This document shows, piece by piece, positions 49,128 through 62,100 of a stretch of 64,000 nt of DNA. The DNA lies in the NCBI RefSeq assembly GCF_000972845.2, contig NC_040017.1:22715606-22779605 (forward strand), written 5' to 3'. The translations under genes were made by a program, and so were the position numbers. Origin of the DNA: Larimichthys crocea (lineage: Eukaryota > Chordata > Actinopteri > Sciaenidae). The first letter of the stretch is position 1. Each line of letters begins with the position of its first letter. The notes under the pieces are model-generated. The model was not told the DNA's origin. It did no database searches and worked only from the letters and a program-made list of their open reading frames with translations.

Positions 49128-50732
49128 GTACTTATGTGAACACATTGTTGCCTTTGTCGCTTTCTCAGCTCAGAATAGTAATGTATGGTAATGTGTGAAA
49201 ATGAATCACATGATAATATGTGATTTAATGTGAGGCATTATGTATAATTCATCTCTAGACATGCTCAGATTTGTATGGTTTTGGATTACAAGTGACAAAA
49301 AACATTAAACATGTCTGCAGTGCATAGATATTTGCCAAAGCACAAGACATGACCAGTGCTATACCCTAAGGATTTATAAATTGTGCTCGTCATAACACCT
49401 ACAGAAGATTTAGACACCAACAAAAGGCCCAACAGTATTTTCTGGCTGCTCAAACCTCCAAAATGTTGTCACAAGCACTACCCTGAAACCTGTAACCTTT
49501 TATAAACTGTGAAACTCAAAACTCCATATTCGATAAATGGACAAATGTGAGTCAGTCCCAGTATTGTACAGATCTTAAGAAAACATCTGAGATTAACAAT
49601 TTTTGATTTAATGATAGCCATTACATGTTATTTAGAACTTAATTGGTAGATATGATGTAACATAATCACAATAACATAACCTTATTTCCACTGAAAGCAG
49701 CCATGGATAAAAAAAAAAGACACATTTCTGTCTGTCCAGTTTATGTTCTTGCTGAAGCTTTTCCAGCACAGATGAAGACAAAACCAAAAAACCTTGAAAT
49801 GGAACACACTGGAAACCATAAATAAACCTTCAGCGGCTTCACATGACAGTCTCAGAGCAGTCTTATTCCAGTTGTATGTTTGTTGGTTTTAAATTCGCAC
49901 CACATCAACATGGAGCCAGACTTATTTTCATCCTGCGTTTGTATTCTAACGACCATTCATCTATTTTGCCAAAAAGATCTCTTTCACGTTGTGTTTTGCA
50001 GCTCAGAAGTCATTCATCATGAAACAATGACCACACCAAACCCAGGTCAAATCTCAAATGTGTATCTTTAGGCGTATGCAATAGATGTTCTCACAAAAAA
50101 TTCTTAAATTATTACTTCTCTGTTATTGACCCTGCACTTATCTTTGTTTTGCAACCTTAGAAATGTGAGTCTGTTTTGCTATTTCTACTAATTGCCCTCA
50201 ATTTCTATTCCCCAGATCATATAACTCATAAGAACAGCATGGTGCATGAGAAATTTGTATGTCTACGATCAGGGTTGAGTACTTACTAGAATGTTTTCAT
50301 CTTGTACATAAAATATATGTATAAAAGTTAATGCTGGTTGGCTCTCAAATGATTCAATGATGTAACAAAAATATCCAAAAGGTTACAAACTATGATCACA
50401 TCTTTTACTCCAATGAACTTTTCTTCAAACAGCAGAAAGATCAAGAAGTATAATAATCTTCTCTCTAGAAATGCATTAGTCAGAGGTCTTTTGAACTTTT
50501 TAGAATACATGTATGTCAACAATATTACTAAATAATGTTATGTTTTTTAGTATCCAACCCCACCTGTCATGGGAAGTCATTGCATCACTTTAATGTTGCC
50601 TGAGGCTGGATAACACTTTGGCCGTCTGATGAAACAGAGCTGAAACTGGACCAGTACTATTTGTCCGATCCAAGGCCTGCCCCTGACTGGTAATTGAGCT
50701 GAAACCTAAACCCTGTGGTATTCTGAGCAATT

Positions 50733-50759
50733 ACACACACACACACACACACACACACA
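50733..50759. repeat. (AC)13 microsatellite
   Basis: Perfect AC run, the longest dinucleotide repeat in the window and likely polymorphic. Confidence 0.95.
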
Positions 50760-51274
50760 AAGAGGTGAATTCATGTGTGTATTTTCTGTCCCTGGACTGG
50801 AAATATGGGCGGAGCTGGCTGTATTGGACAGCCCGTTGATGATACACTCAGCTTGAGTGTCATAGCAGACTCAGGTTATGAGATGAATGCTGTGACCCAA
50901 ACCAAACACCTAGGATCAGAGGCCAGTATACACAAAAGAACTCAGATGATATGAGTAAGAGGGCATAAGCCAAGTCATTACTCAAATCTTAAATTAAAGG
51001 CTCTGAGTAAACCAAATGAAATCTATCATTTTCCTGTCAACACAAAGTGGATACACAGGAGGTTACTCTGTTAACATGCAATCTTCAGTGCCAGGCTGCC
51101 CTGTTACCTTCACTGATGTACTGCTTCAGTCTCTGTGTCTCTTGTAGAGTTGTCAATATACTGTCATGCTTAAAATCCTGTATTTATTAACTTGGATGTC
51201 ATTTAGGTTTAGGAAACATGGACCCTGACTGTGTAAAGATATTGCCTACAACTTGATCTTCCATTAACTGTCTT

Positions 51275-51280
51275 ATTAAA
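51275..51280 (+). promoter_or_regulatory. Distal poly(A) signal candidate ATTAAA
   Basis: ATTAAA followed about 20 nt later by a long GT/T-rich run at 51299-51324 (tggtgtgttgtcattttgtt and more T). As a signal-plus-downstream-element pair it looks stronger than the proximal candidates. It would end either a 3.9-kb dchs1 3' UTR or an unseen transcript. Confidence 0.35.
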
Positions 51281-51990
51281 AGTCAAAGAAAACAGCATGG
51301 TGTGTTGTCATTTTGTTTTTTTTCAGTTTGGAAACTATCAGACCATTTTCCTGAAATACTTCTGTAGCTTGAATAGAATCTTAATCAAAAGTGGGCAACA
51401 GCTGCACACTCGTCTATATAAATCAGCATGTGTGCATGAATAAGCCATTTAAGCCTGCCAGCAAGTTATCGAGGAAGTGAATCACCTATGCCATTTTGTT
51501 TGCCACAAAAGCTTTTGCTGAGGACTTTCTGTGCTCATTCATTAATTGTGACTGGACTCAACAAAAGTTTTTTTTTAGAAAGCTGTAAGAGGCTAGTGCC
51601 TGTTTGCCCTAACTGGCATTGACCCAATTTCTCAGATCTCCGCACAGGAGGTTGTTCATAAAATGTCCATCATAACTAATAGGGAAACAATCACGATGGC
51701 CAAGAATAAGACAATAATACCCACATTCATTGCTCACAAATGCCATAATTTCCCTTGAAGACTGTGAAATTCATTTGTATTCCATTTTAGTGTAGTCATT
51801 AAGCTACCTATGTTCATGTTCTTTTTCCGTCCAGCCTTTGAGGCCTGCTGGCGAACAAAAGCGTTGTCTTTCATATTGATCAGTTCCACACTTTGATCCA
51901 GGAATATGCTAATCAACGAATTTCTTACATTGTTGGATGATTTACCTTTGTTGCTAGTGTACCCTTCTGAGATGAGATGCAATATTTATT

Positions 51991-52044
51991 CAGTATTAAC
52001 TCATTCACTCATTATAAAGATAATAAGTGAATGAGTTATTACTG
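51991..52044. repeat. Near-perfect 54-nt hairpin (inverted repeat)
   Basis: The left arm 51991-52009 (cagtattaactcattcact) pairs with 52026-52044 with one mismatch. After one further mismatch, the inner arms 52011-52015 (attat) and 52020-52024 (ataat) pair around a 4-nt loop, aaag. The stem is about 25 bp with two mismatches. It could be a remnant of a palindromic element or a small RNA hairpin. The sequence does not decide. Confidence 0.7.
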
Positions 52045-55000
52045 TTCTGGTAGCATTGTTACTTCAAGATTGAGGTGCTGCTGTTATGTCAACAAAAAGC
52101 TGTATAACCACACATAATTACCTTCTCTGGTGATAAGACATTGGTAAACACATTATAGTCTCAGATAGCCCTGCATATTCATCAGAAAAATTATATTAAA
52201 TCTTTGGAAAACCATTTGTTTTCTTTCTCTTTTTTTTGATAGTGGCATTGTGGGTTATAGTTTGATTGATTGCCGACGTTATGAGTCATTTATTGGTAAG
52301 TCTTGCACCTACCATTAATACACCCAGGAGTTTTCTGTTATGACATAACATGCAACCAGTCCATTAGTTTGCAGTATGTAATTGAGAGTAACTCATTTTC
52401 TCAACATTTTTCTAGTCAAGTGATGAGCTTCATGATGGAGGTAGTGGTATGCTAAATTACACCTCTTGAAGTGACAATAGGTCCACTAAAACATGGTAGA
52501 TTATTCGGTCAATGAAAAAACATTCTTGGTAAGTAAATTATTACCAGCAGCCAATGGCAGGTAAGTAAAACACTGATAGTTATGAGGAGTGCAACAGGTC
52601 AGACTTATTTACCCAAAAAGGTTACAGTCTTCTTGTTAACACTGTTAAATTTCCTGTCTGCATAGAAAAAGACCTGCAAACAACCTTGGCTTGTTTGTTG
52701 CCATCCATTAAACAGGACCTAATGCAACCCCCGGTGTGTGATCTGTCTTATCTTATCTCATAAACCTTTCATCGCACAAGGCTAGTAATGTATAATGCAA
52801 TATAATGTAGCTTTGGAGTACATTTGAAAAAATTTGGAGTTTATTTATATGTTGATGGATGAGAAATGTAATTCCCTAACAGAATTATAATGCAAAAAAT
52901 AAAGCCCCAAATCTCTGTCTGCTTGTATGTATCACAGTCATTTTCAAAATGTTAAAAAGGAGCTATGAACCTCAACGACAAATTTGCATGTTGAGTTTCT
53001 TTTTCATGACAGGGACCACAGTGTCAGGGGAGTGAGAGTTCTATGCAGCACGCCTACCTGACATGAAAGGTATCCAAAACATCAACCCATACTCAGATGT
53101 TCCAGAGAACTTTCATGCTCTATAGCAGAATGGAGCGTATGTAGCCCTGAAGGCATAATGACTATAACGACTGGAGGATATAATGGGTTTAACATGGCTT
53201 CTGCAGAAGAGCTTGTGCCATGTGTCCTCCTCTCACTGTCTTATGTTCAAAAGAACTTTCTATAATGAAGCTTCCAAAATAGGCAGAATTTCAGAGATAG
53301 TTAACCAGGTCTAGATAATGTCTCACGTTTTATAATCTAGGGAGTAATCTCATCTTGATGACATAGTATATGATGTGACAGAGAGAAAAAAAATGAATAC
53401 CAGCTGCAGAGATCAGTGAATTGTGAAGTGAATCACAGTGAGGCTTATGGACATAAGGAATGGGAATCTTTGCATTCGGGTGTGAGCTTCTTTGTTTGCA
53501 GGGCCTTTGGTAAGGATCAGACTCTTCTCTGGAGAAGCCCAGGCTACCGTCCAGTTAAAATGAGGCCAGACCAGAGAGAGGTCTCTCTGCTCCTGCTTGG
53601 ATTACCCATAAACCCTTCATACCTGCAGCTTGCACGGAAGTCTCTGCTCCTTGTTCCCTCAACAGAGGGCCAGGCTCCAGGGATGCTCCATCCTCAGCTT
53701 ACCACAATCCTTTCTCCAAACACTCTATAGAGACTTTTTCCCCCTCTGATCGTCTTGTCTCTTACAAGTTCTGTTTTTCCCCTGCTTTCTCTTCAAGGTC
53801 TTGCCAGGCTACTTGCGTGACTAGAGGGAGTGGAAAAAAAGGTTTCAAAACCCATTGGCACGCGAGCCCCAAATCTATTTTTGGAGAGCGTTCTTTTTTT
53901 CTTTGAAAACAAAAAAGCCACAGGGAGAAATAGGCAATACTGGGGTGAAGGGGGTCTGTTTCTCATTTGGCCAGGCCTGCCTCCTGTCCTGCCCCGCCAG
54001 CGTCAGAACCACAGCACTATGGGGAAAGAGGGTGGCTCAGACTAGGGAGGAGAAGTGTTTTTCCTGCAAAACCGCGGCCAAAACTATGGACCCTCATCTT
54101 AGCCCTTGTCACTTAGCAACCAGCCCAACCTGCTTCCTATTACTAGGCCATCTGCTTGTGTTTCAGGCTTTGTTTTGATTTGTTTCGCCCCTTTTTTAAC
54201 TTTTGTCTTAAATTCACCGTGATTAAATTACTACATTCAAATTCGTCCTTCATTGTTAATTCATTTTCATCAGGCATTGTTTTGTAAGCGCGCTGCAGAA
54301 GCATTCACTGCAATGCAGCCCATAGCTTAATTTAATTCTGCCATGGTTGGTGCATTTGTTGTAGTTATTGTGTACAGCAGTGGAGGAGACAGACAATGAC
54401 ATAGGAATTCAATAAATTATGTATGAGGCGTTTACTGTTTGACAAATGTGAAGATACTCTTCACTGTTTTGGCTTGTTTGTAGGGCAACATATTTACAAT
54501 GCACGGTTACAAAAGCTCTGAATTTTGTGCATTTAACAGCAGATTTCTGACCCATTCCTTTGAAGCAATTGTTGTGACTGCAAAACAACAAGGACTAGTG
54601 AATGGCGAACGCCCTGTAAACCCCCCTCTCTCCCACCCAAAAAAACACCCCTTAATTTATTTGACAGCAACACAATTAACATACGTTTTTCATACTTTTA
54701 CAACTGGCAAATGATATCCCCTTTGATTTTTGATGAGGGTGTTTGTTTATGCCAAGTTAAAGTTTCCTTTGTTCTGTTAAGCAGAGGCTATGAAGTGACA
54801 TGATATCTTGTCTGAGTAATAAATTCAAATGATGATGATGTAACTGCTTTTAAGACTTTTGTGTTGGGCTATTAAGGCTGTCAACTAATCTGAGTTTATA
54901 ATGACAACAGTTGTAATTATGCCAATTTGGGCAAGAGATGCTGCAGTCTGTCAGTCTGACGGGCCAACACATTATGGCATGAATGAAAATGGAGAGCTTT

Positions 55001-55488
55001 GTGGTTGTAGAGTATAATGAGTCACAGCAGTGTGCTGCTGCACTGATGACGAAGTGTTTCCCATCACTGATTCTGTGATGGGAAATTTCTTGTAGAGACT
55101 TAGGAAAACCACTGTGCCCTCTACTGATTCTTTCAAAACAAAAGCCTCTTTTCCTATTCCAATATACTGTGCAGCAACAGTGTATAAGGCTGGAGATCTT
55201 AATGTACAGTATTGGTTTAGACTATCAAAGCCCTGAGTCCTTGTTATCCACTTGTATAGTCTCAAATATAGAAAATTGCTTTTGCTGCTGCATATAGACA
55301 CATTTCAAAACCAAAGAAACCCAGTGATTCTGGAGACCCTACTATTATTCCTCATGCAGTACTATCAGGGCAAACCTTCAATCTTCAAAAGACTATACCT
55401 TCTATACCATTAACTCCTAAACACACATTTGCTATGGCCAATCACACCCTAACACAAACAAGAATCTAATGGATGTTTGTATTGATTT

Positions 55489-55803
55489 AAAGGGTCAGTG
55501 TGAAGGATTTAGCGACATAGTGATATAGTTGTTAATTGCAACCCCTGGCCTCACCCACTCCTTGCAAGTGTAAAGGAGAAATTGGCTATGCAAAAAATCA
55601 CAAAAAGCCCTATAGAGTCAGTGTTTAGTTTTGTCTGTTCTAGGCTACTGTACAAAAATAATGTTTTGACATGGTAGATGCTGTGGAAGACAACCTGTAG
55701 CTTCTGTTGATATAAAAGGCTCATCCTAGGGTAAGAAAAAAAAACGATCAAACAAAACTATACTCTTTAAATGGTGCCCCCTTAAATCTTACACACTCTA
55801 TGC
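55489..55803 (+). mobile_element. MITE-like non-autonomous element, copy A
   Basis: About 315 bp with terminal inverted repeats. The left end reads agggtcagtgtgaaggattt, and the right end (cttaaatcttacacactc) is its imperfect reverse complement. No reading frame. I recognise the internal sequence (gcaacccctggcctcaccc, ttctaggctactgtac, ggctcatcctagggtaag) as a common interspersed repeat of ray-finned fish, usually flanked by similar termini. The formal family name is not certain. The ends are clear but diverged, so this is an old insertion. Confidence 0.65.
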
Positions 55804-56227
55804 CATTTTGGTCTGGCAGCGCAGGTACAACAGGTACTTGAGGTCTGTAGAGTATTGAGTGCTTTCTTGTATAGGCTTGTAAGCTGCTCTTTCATCACTG
55901 CAACCATTTCTGCAGCCTTGTTTGACAGTGTCACCTTAATGGAACAACATGTGGGAGAAGGCTTTTTCTAAGAAAATGTTTTTCTTTTTTTTCTTTTTCT
56001 TTTTTTTACGTGGAGTGGATCAAATCCATCCAATCCAAAGTTATTGGAGAAATCAAATTTGTTTAAACAGATGAAGAAGCACTCCACTCTGTTGAAATTG
56101 GATTATGGTGAGAAAGAGTTAGTTCCCCTATGACAAATCATCTGTATGACCATTAAAATATGTATTAGGCAAGACCCTGCCTCTGTCATGTTCTGGTAAA
56201 GAAAGAAAGAAAGAAAGAAAGAAAGAG

Positions 56228-56258
<31 letters not shown>

Positions 56259-58837
56259 AATTAAAAGAAAGAAAGCTTTTGTCTAAGTTTGGACGAAGAT
56301 GAAGTGGCACCGCTCTATGTTCTTAGCTAAGCACAAGCTGAAACAAATCAGACCAAATGATAAACCAAACGTTCATATTTTTTTCATCAAACCTTAATCT
56401 CACAACATTGCATGAGGTTCTAAAAGAAATTGTTTTATTGTCCCATTTTTTAGTTTGAGAACTTACCATGTTGATCTAACTTTGTTAGTGAGAGTATTAT
56501 TTTCTTTAGTTCCATATCTCCATGGGAATCTGGCTCAGTGTTGGGCAAAATGATCGGAGAGTCAGATTGATAGACTGAATGCAAACAGATCCCAGCTTCC
56601 TTTTTCTTAGTGATTCATAGAATCGTGGAGAGAAACACTGGTTATTACATTTCTGCTATGAGAACAACCACAGGGAGTTTCACAGGAAAACGAACGAATA
56701 TTTTGAAATCTCAGAAGTTTCCCCATATAATGATCAGCCAATCTGCATCTCCTGTAGAGTATACAGGTGCTGAGGGAGAAAGATTATAAAGTATCCGAGG
56801 GAAAAGTGGCCTCATAGTGGCACATACACATACTTCGTAGACAGATTTGGTCTGATAAACCAACACTAAAGTCCAACTGTTGTAACTGAGGAACTCAGCA
56901 CTCAGCACCTGCTTTAACAGATATCTTTACCTTCCAGCACTATCCATAAGGGGCATAAATCTGGGACTATGAAAACATGCGCTGACAGGCATAAGTAAGA
57001 AGACCAGAAGAAGGCATGACTCATCATTCATCTCTCATCATTCATCTCTCCTCTTATTAAACTAAACTCAACAACCATACTTTAAACTGTACATGTTATA
57101 CTTTAAAAAATATCCGAAGCACTGTGGCATTACTTTATGCATTCAGCTTTATGCCGTTCTGACAATAAAAAATACATTTCACCTGAAATTATGCAAACAA
57201 GTCTAGTATTTATGAAGACTATGGGAATCCCATCACTATACTACACTATAGTAGTATACCAAATTGTTATGTACCTATATGAACGCATAGTACCAAAAGT
57301 GAAACAACATTAAACTCAGGCAAATAGTAAAAGCTGGTAACACACAATGATACATAATGTCTATAAAGAAAAAAAACAGGCTTTTTCATGGTTGATAGGA
57401 TCATGACAGCTCTGATTGTTATTTCACAGACCGATGCAAACTTTCCACAATCTTGAATATTACTCAGGGTTATAATCATTTGTATTGTGTGTCCCCGTCT
57501 TAATAAATGATAAACCTTTGGTGCTGACAGATTCACTGACTGATGACTCTCTAAACAGTCTGGAGAATATAGATAATAAAAACAAATGTAAATGTGCTGG
57601 TGCCAGACAATAGGCTTAGTAACTTTTATAAGTCTTTTTTTTTCTAAAGTTCACATCTCTGGTTTAATTGGACGACACAAATATATAAGGATAACATTTT
57701 CCAGTCTACTTTACGATTATGAACATCAAGAAATATCTAATCCCTGATGCTAATTAACCTTCTGACATCAAAATAATATCTACAACAGACTTACAGGCAA
57801 TTTGGATTAAAAACTAGCAAACCCATAAACAGATTATTTTTATTGTAATAATTATGTTTCTGCTCACTTTTGATGGCATCCAGCACTTCGAGGAGGAGGA
57901 CATGAACATAGCTGCCAGCTGCCTTGAGTTGTGAACAGTGGACTGACATACTTAACCTCATTAGTCTCTCCACACTTTCTCTCATTTGCATATAATGCTT
58001 GGCTTGTGGGAACAAAGGTGGGGTGCAATAATAAAGTTGCAGCCAAAAGGGGCAACAATAATTTATGATGATCCCCGATGATGTTTATATCAAATACACA
58101 CACTCTCTCTACTGCTTTGCAGATTTATTATGGCACACACGATGAATCGAGAACATATGGCACTGCTTAGCTGCCAAGTGTTTTTTTTTTTTTTAAGGCT
58201 CACTATCCTCAGTGCTCAATGAAGAGTGGTGAGATTTCTAACGTCGAATGAGGATGTTAGCACAAAGGTGCACACAGTCACAGAGTTAGTGATTAGTGAG
58301 CCCGTCTTTGCTAAAGCGCTTAAATTTCTTTTATTGTCAATATCATTTTTATTCAGTACACACCAAATGCGGCTGAAATATTTTAACTGGGGGGAGAAAA
58401 AAAATCCATTTAACTTTCCACATTTAAACTTTCACATAAAACTGCATAATGACTCCTGGAACCTTTCTCACTTGTGAAATAGATACTATTCTTTGGCAGT
58501 GGTGTCTTTATCCCCCTGATCTAGGAGATAAGAGGTTTGTTGGATTTCTTTCTAATCATGACCTGAACTACACCTGGGATACGTAAATGAAAGTAATTGT
58601 AGTACTCTACAGCACTCTATATCTTGAGGACCAGCACTGAAAACTATTGAAACTAACCTATGATCTCTCTCACCCAACTTTTTTCCATTCAAACTCTTTT
58701 GTCCACAGCCGTATAAATAAAGGGTCTTTTGTACATTGTAACCTGCTACCACTGTCTCGATCACACATTCATATTGCTCTTTTAAAGTTCCTTCTGTCAG
58801 TGTATAAACAAACTTTTAAATAAAGGTACAAATCTTA
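55804..58837. other. Non-coding flank between the two MITE copies
   Basis: AT-rich with an AAAG microsatellite at 56198-56275, a 14-bp unit repeated twice at 57021-57048 and a small palindrome at 57237-57258. No gene recognised. Confidence 0.6.
56198..56275. repeat. (AAAG)n microsatellite
   Basis: About 78 nt of AAAG units with small interruptions. The complementary strand gives an artefactual Leu/Ser/Phe repeat reading frame. Confidence 0.95.
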
Positions 58838-59140
58838 AAGGTCCAGTGTTTAAGGTTTGGGGCATTGCATTTACATAATACAACAGAAATTGAATATAAT
58901 ATGCATAACTTATGTTTTCAATTGTGTGTAATCACCTGAAAATAAGATTTGTTATGTTTTGGTTACCTTCGAATGAGTCTTTCATATCCACAGACACTGC
59001 AGGTAGTCTTCCACAAATCTTGAACCGGCTTGTTTCTACTGTTGTCTGCAGTAGAAATTTCACGTCCTCTGTAGTTTCTCCTTCATGCAGAGAAGGATGG
59101 GGTGAAGATGGTTGCAATCAACACCTACACAGCTAGATGC
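58838..59140 (-). mobile_element. MITE-like non-autonomous element, copy B, decayed
   Basis: Same family as the copy near 55.5 kb but in the opposite orientation. The reverse complement around 58968-58992 lines up with 55707-55735 of copy A (GTxGATATxAAAGxCTCATxC pattern). One end is preserved (aaaggtccagtgtttaaggt at 58838). The other, around 59110-59150, keeps gttgcaatc and gctagatgc but its terminal repeat is lost. Confidence 0.6.
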
Positions 59141-62100
59141 ATGACAAATGATGCAGGATGTCTTATGATTTTAACCACTAATGAAGTCAATATGACTTTA
59201 TGTGATTAGTTCACACTTAATTAGATAATTGTCCCCTGCTGAGAATTCCACATATTACATATTTACAACTGGCCAACTGTGTCAGATGATTAATTACCTT
59301 AACAGACCTTTTTCACAGCAAACATGAAAAACAACCTGGATCCTGGAACAAGCTAGTTCCAGGGTCCTGGTGTTTTGAATGCTGGCACATTGGCATGGCC
59401 TACTGGCGCACTTGGTAAAACTGAACCGTCATGAATTGTTTCTTTCTTACCTGTGATTTGCTTGCCATAAGTAAAAGGAAATCTGCTGATACAGGACTAC
59501 AGGATAGTAACATTATGAACTTTGCATTAAGTTGTGGAAAAAGCTCAGTGTTAATTTTGTCACCATATGGGAGCATGAAAAGTTTTTATGACCACCATGA
59601 TGGCGGTTATTTGTCAGTGGTCTCACGAATGGCTTTGGAAGCCACAAGTCTTATAAAATAAGTATCTGAGTAATTAAACATCACTAACACAATATAAATC
59701 AGTCAGTGAACATGAGAGATTGGTAATATGGTATAGTATGTGGTGTAAAAGACATAGAAAATAATGTTTTATATAGTTTAAATGATTTAAAGGAGGATGG
59801 TGATGATGAAGTTAGCCACTGAATAGAGGGGCTCAAATCACCAAAAGAAAGTCTGAAAGCATTTCAAGGACTTTTATGTCTAAATTACCTTTATTCTCTG
59901 CTGTAAACAATTTTAGTCTCATCTTACCCAACCTAGACTGCACTCCCCTATGCATACTCAATTTGTGGTTGGGTCAGGATCTTTTTTTTCTGATAGCTGT
60001 TTACATGTGGGTGTCACAGACAGGCGTGAAAGAGCCTCTCCAGTTTCCATTATATAATCATGCACCACATGCTCTCTGTACTCTATTTGTCTGTGAGCAG
60101 CTTGCTGACTTTAAAGGTCAAAATATATCATCCTCGAGTGTTTTGGATTCTGTGGAGAAAAAAATTGCTAAACATAACCTATTGCCTTGATATGAGCTGA
60201 AACAAGCACAATATAAATGATGAACAAATGTGCGTGTTTGTATTTTTCTGTTAAGTGAATTTAAGTGAATCAAGGTTAAGAAAAAAAAAGGCACAGCTAA
60301 AACAGATGGAGTATGAGCATAGTAGCTGTTTTTATTCTGATTTACCTGCAGATACAAAGCTCAATAGGACAACATGAGAGCAAGGCTGCTCACTCTATCT
60401 TAATGCATGCACTGTAGTTTTAATACAACTTCTGGAACGAAGTGGAAAGGATTACGCTATCAAAGACCTAACAAACTCTTGATAAACTCCAACAGGTGTT
60501 GTCTATATGTGTGCAGACTGTATTTGACTGATATCCCCCTTACTCTCCTGTTAGTTTTGTTGCACCATTTATGACAAAATGAATTTTATGTTTGGTGAAT
60601 AAGTAAACTATTTGTTTCATAAGTTATCTAATAAGCCAGAATAAGTGAAAACACCTGTGTGGGCATGCATAGAGGACTAAACAAAAGCTGGTTTTGTTGT
60701 AACTGTTGTAATACCATTTAATCTTAAGTAATTAGTTGCATAAAGTCAAGTAGGTGTATTTTTCTTTTCTTTTCAGTTGTAGTAGCTGTATACATGTACA
60801 ATATGGGAACAATACTAGAATACACACTGTTGTGTCTGGATTCTTGGGTGCCATTCTCCATCTCTGCCCTGGGTTCGTCCGGTCCAGTAGGAGGACTTCT
60901 ATCGTAAATCAACGCTGTACCCAACAACAGTGTGGTGAGAGTGGTGGGAGCCAAGTAGTTTGAACTGTACTTCTCCAGCCGGGCGTCTGGAACAAGCCCA
61001 GCTACTGAGAGAGCTCTGAACAAGAGCGCGGTCTACTTCAAGTGGAAAGTATTTTAGCCTACAGTCCCATCTGCTTTCACTTTGATTCCACATCTAAATA
61101 GATACTGTCTACAGTGTGTGGACGATTATGTGTTTTACACTGCAATTCACTTCAAAAATATTGATGTTATGGAGATTTTCTCTCATCAGCATGAGTTGTT
61201 CACTATACAGCGTCTGCTTGGATCTTGGACTTACACACTCAACATCTCATAAAAGTTATGGCTCATAATTGCAAAACTTTTTACTACTCATAGGAAACTA
61301 TTAAGTTTGAAACTTTAAACTCAGGCAAGAATGTCATTGATATCCTCAGAAATAGCCTGGTAGGTCCTTTGAGTCCCTTACATAAAAATAGACTTTAGTG
61401 TTACCAGAAAAATAACCCACATGAGGACCGAAGTTTAATCTCACACATAATGCTTATACATATGGATAATGTTAAACAGTTTCATTTGTATGTGAGTGTG
61501 TCTGTTGTGCGCTACAGTGGCTGGTATTAAAGCTCACAGCATCCATCTCTTCAACAGCGAGTGTGCATTTATTACTAACATGCTTTGCTGTCATAGTGTC
61601 CTCAGAGCAAATCTCTAAAGCATTTCTGCGTGTCTCTTGGTACTTGTTAAATAATATTAAAGTGATATAACAGTGAAATGATACAAGAAATGTAATCCCA
61701 ACTCTCTGCAGCAAATAGTTATTGGAAAATGTTGGCTCAAGCTAAATTGCTAAGAAATTATGTTAACACTTTATTTGATATAGTCTGAAATGTTATATGG
61801 GTTCTTCCATGGGTCTGGGGTAGCCCACTTTACTGTGCTATGCCAAGACAAGCAGTGATGACATGCATGTCTACTACAGCTTCACAGCAGAGGGTAGCCA
61901 TGCCTTGTTACCCTGCACGTTTGTCTCTCCAATGGAACAACAGCCACTTGGCTTTGAGTCATTGTGACTTGAGTCCCTGTTTTGATTACTTGCAACTTGT
62001 CTTGACAGAAAATATATTACTTGAGACTCAACTTGGACTGTTGTCAATGCTGACATTACAAATGTTATAAAAGTTACAATCCGATTGCTTGATCCAGCTC

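Larger units (their letters stand above)
49150..55487. other. Downstream non-coding flank
   Basis: No supported gene. It contains AATAAA at 49821-49826 and 52898-52903, ATTAAA at 51275-51280 with a strong GT-rich downstream element, a CA microsatellite and a near-perfect hairpin. An open frame at 53416-53730 and the slightly GC-richer stretch 53560-54150 resemble no family I know. Confidence 0.55.

Noticed and set aside
53416..53730. Open frame of 104 codons in a slightly GC-richer stretch
   Set aside because: No recognisable protein family. Not enough to call a gene.
56128..56310. Minus-strand frame with repeated Leu-Ser-Phe-Phe units
   Set aside because: It is the translation of the AAAG microsatellite.
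56536..56550. cagtgttgggcaa, similar to the end of some hAT elements
   Set aside because: No matching inverted end or target duplication found nearby.
57237..57258. Short palindrome (8-bp arms, 6-nt loop)
   Set aside because: Too short and AT-rich to stand out from chance.
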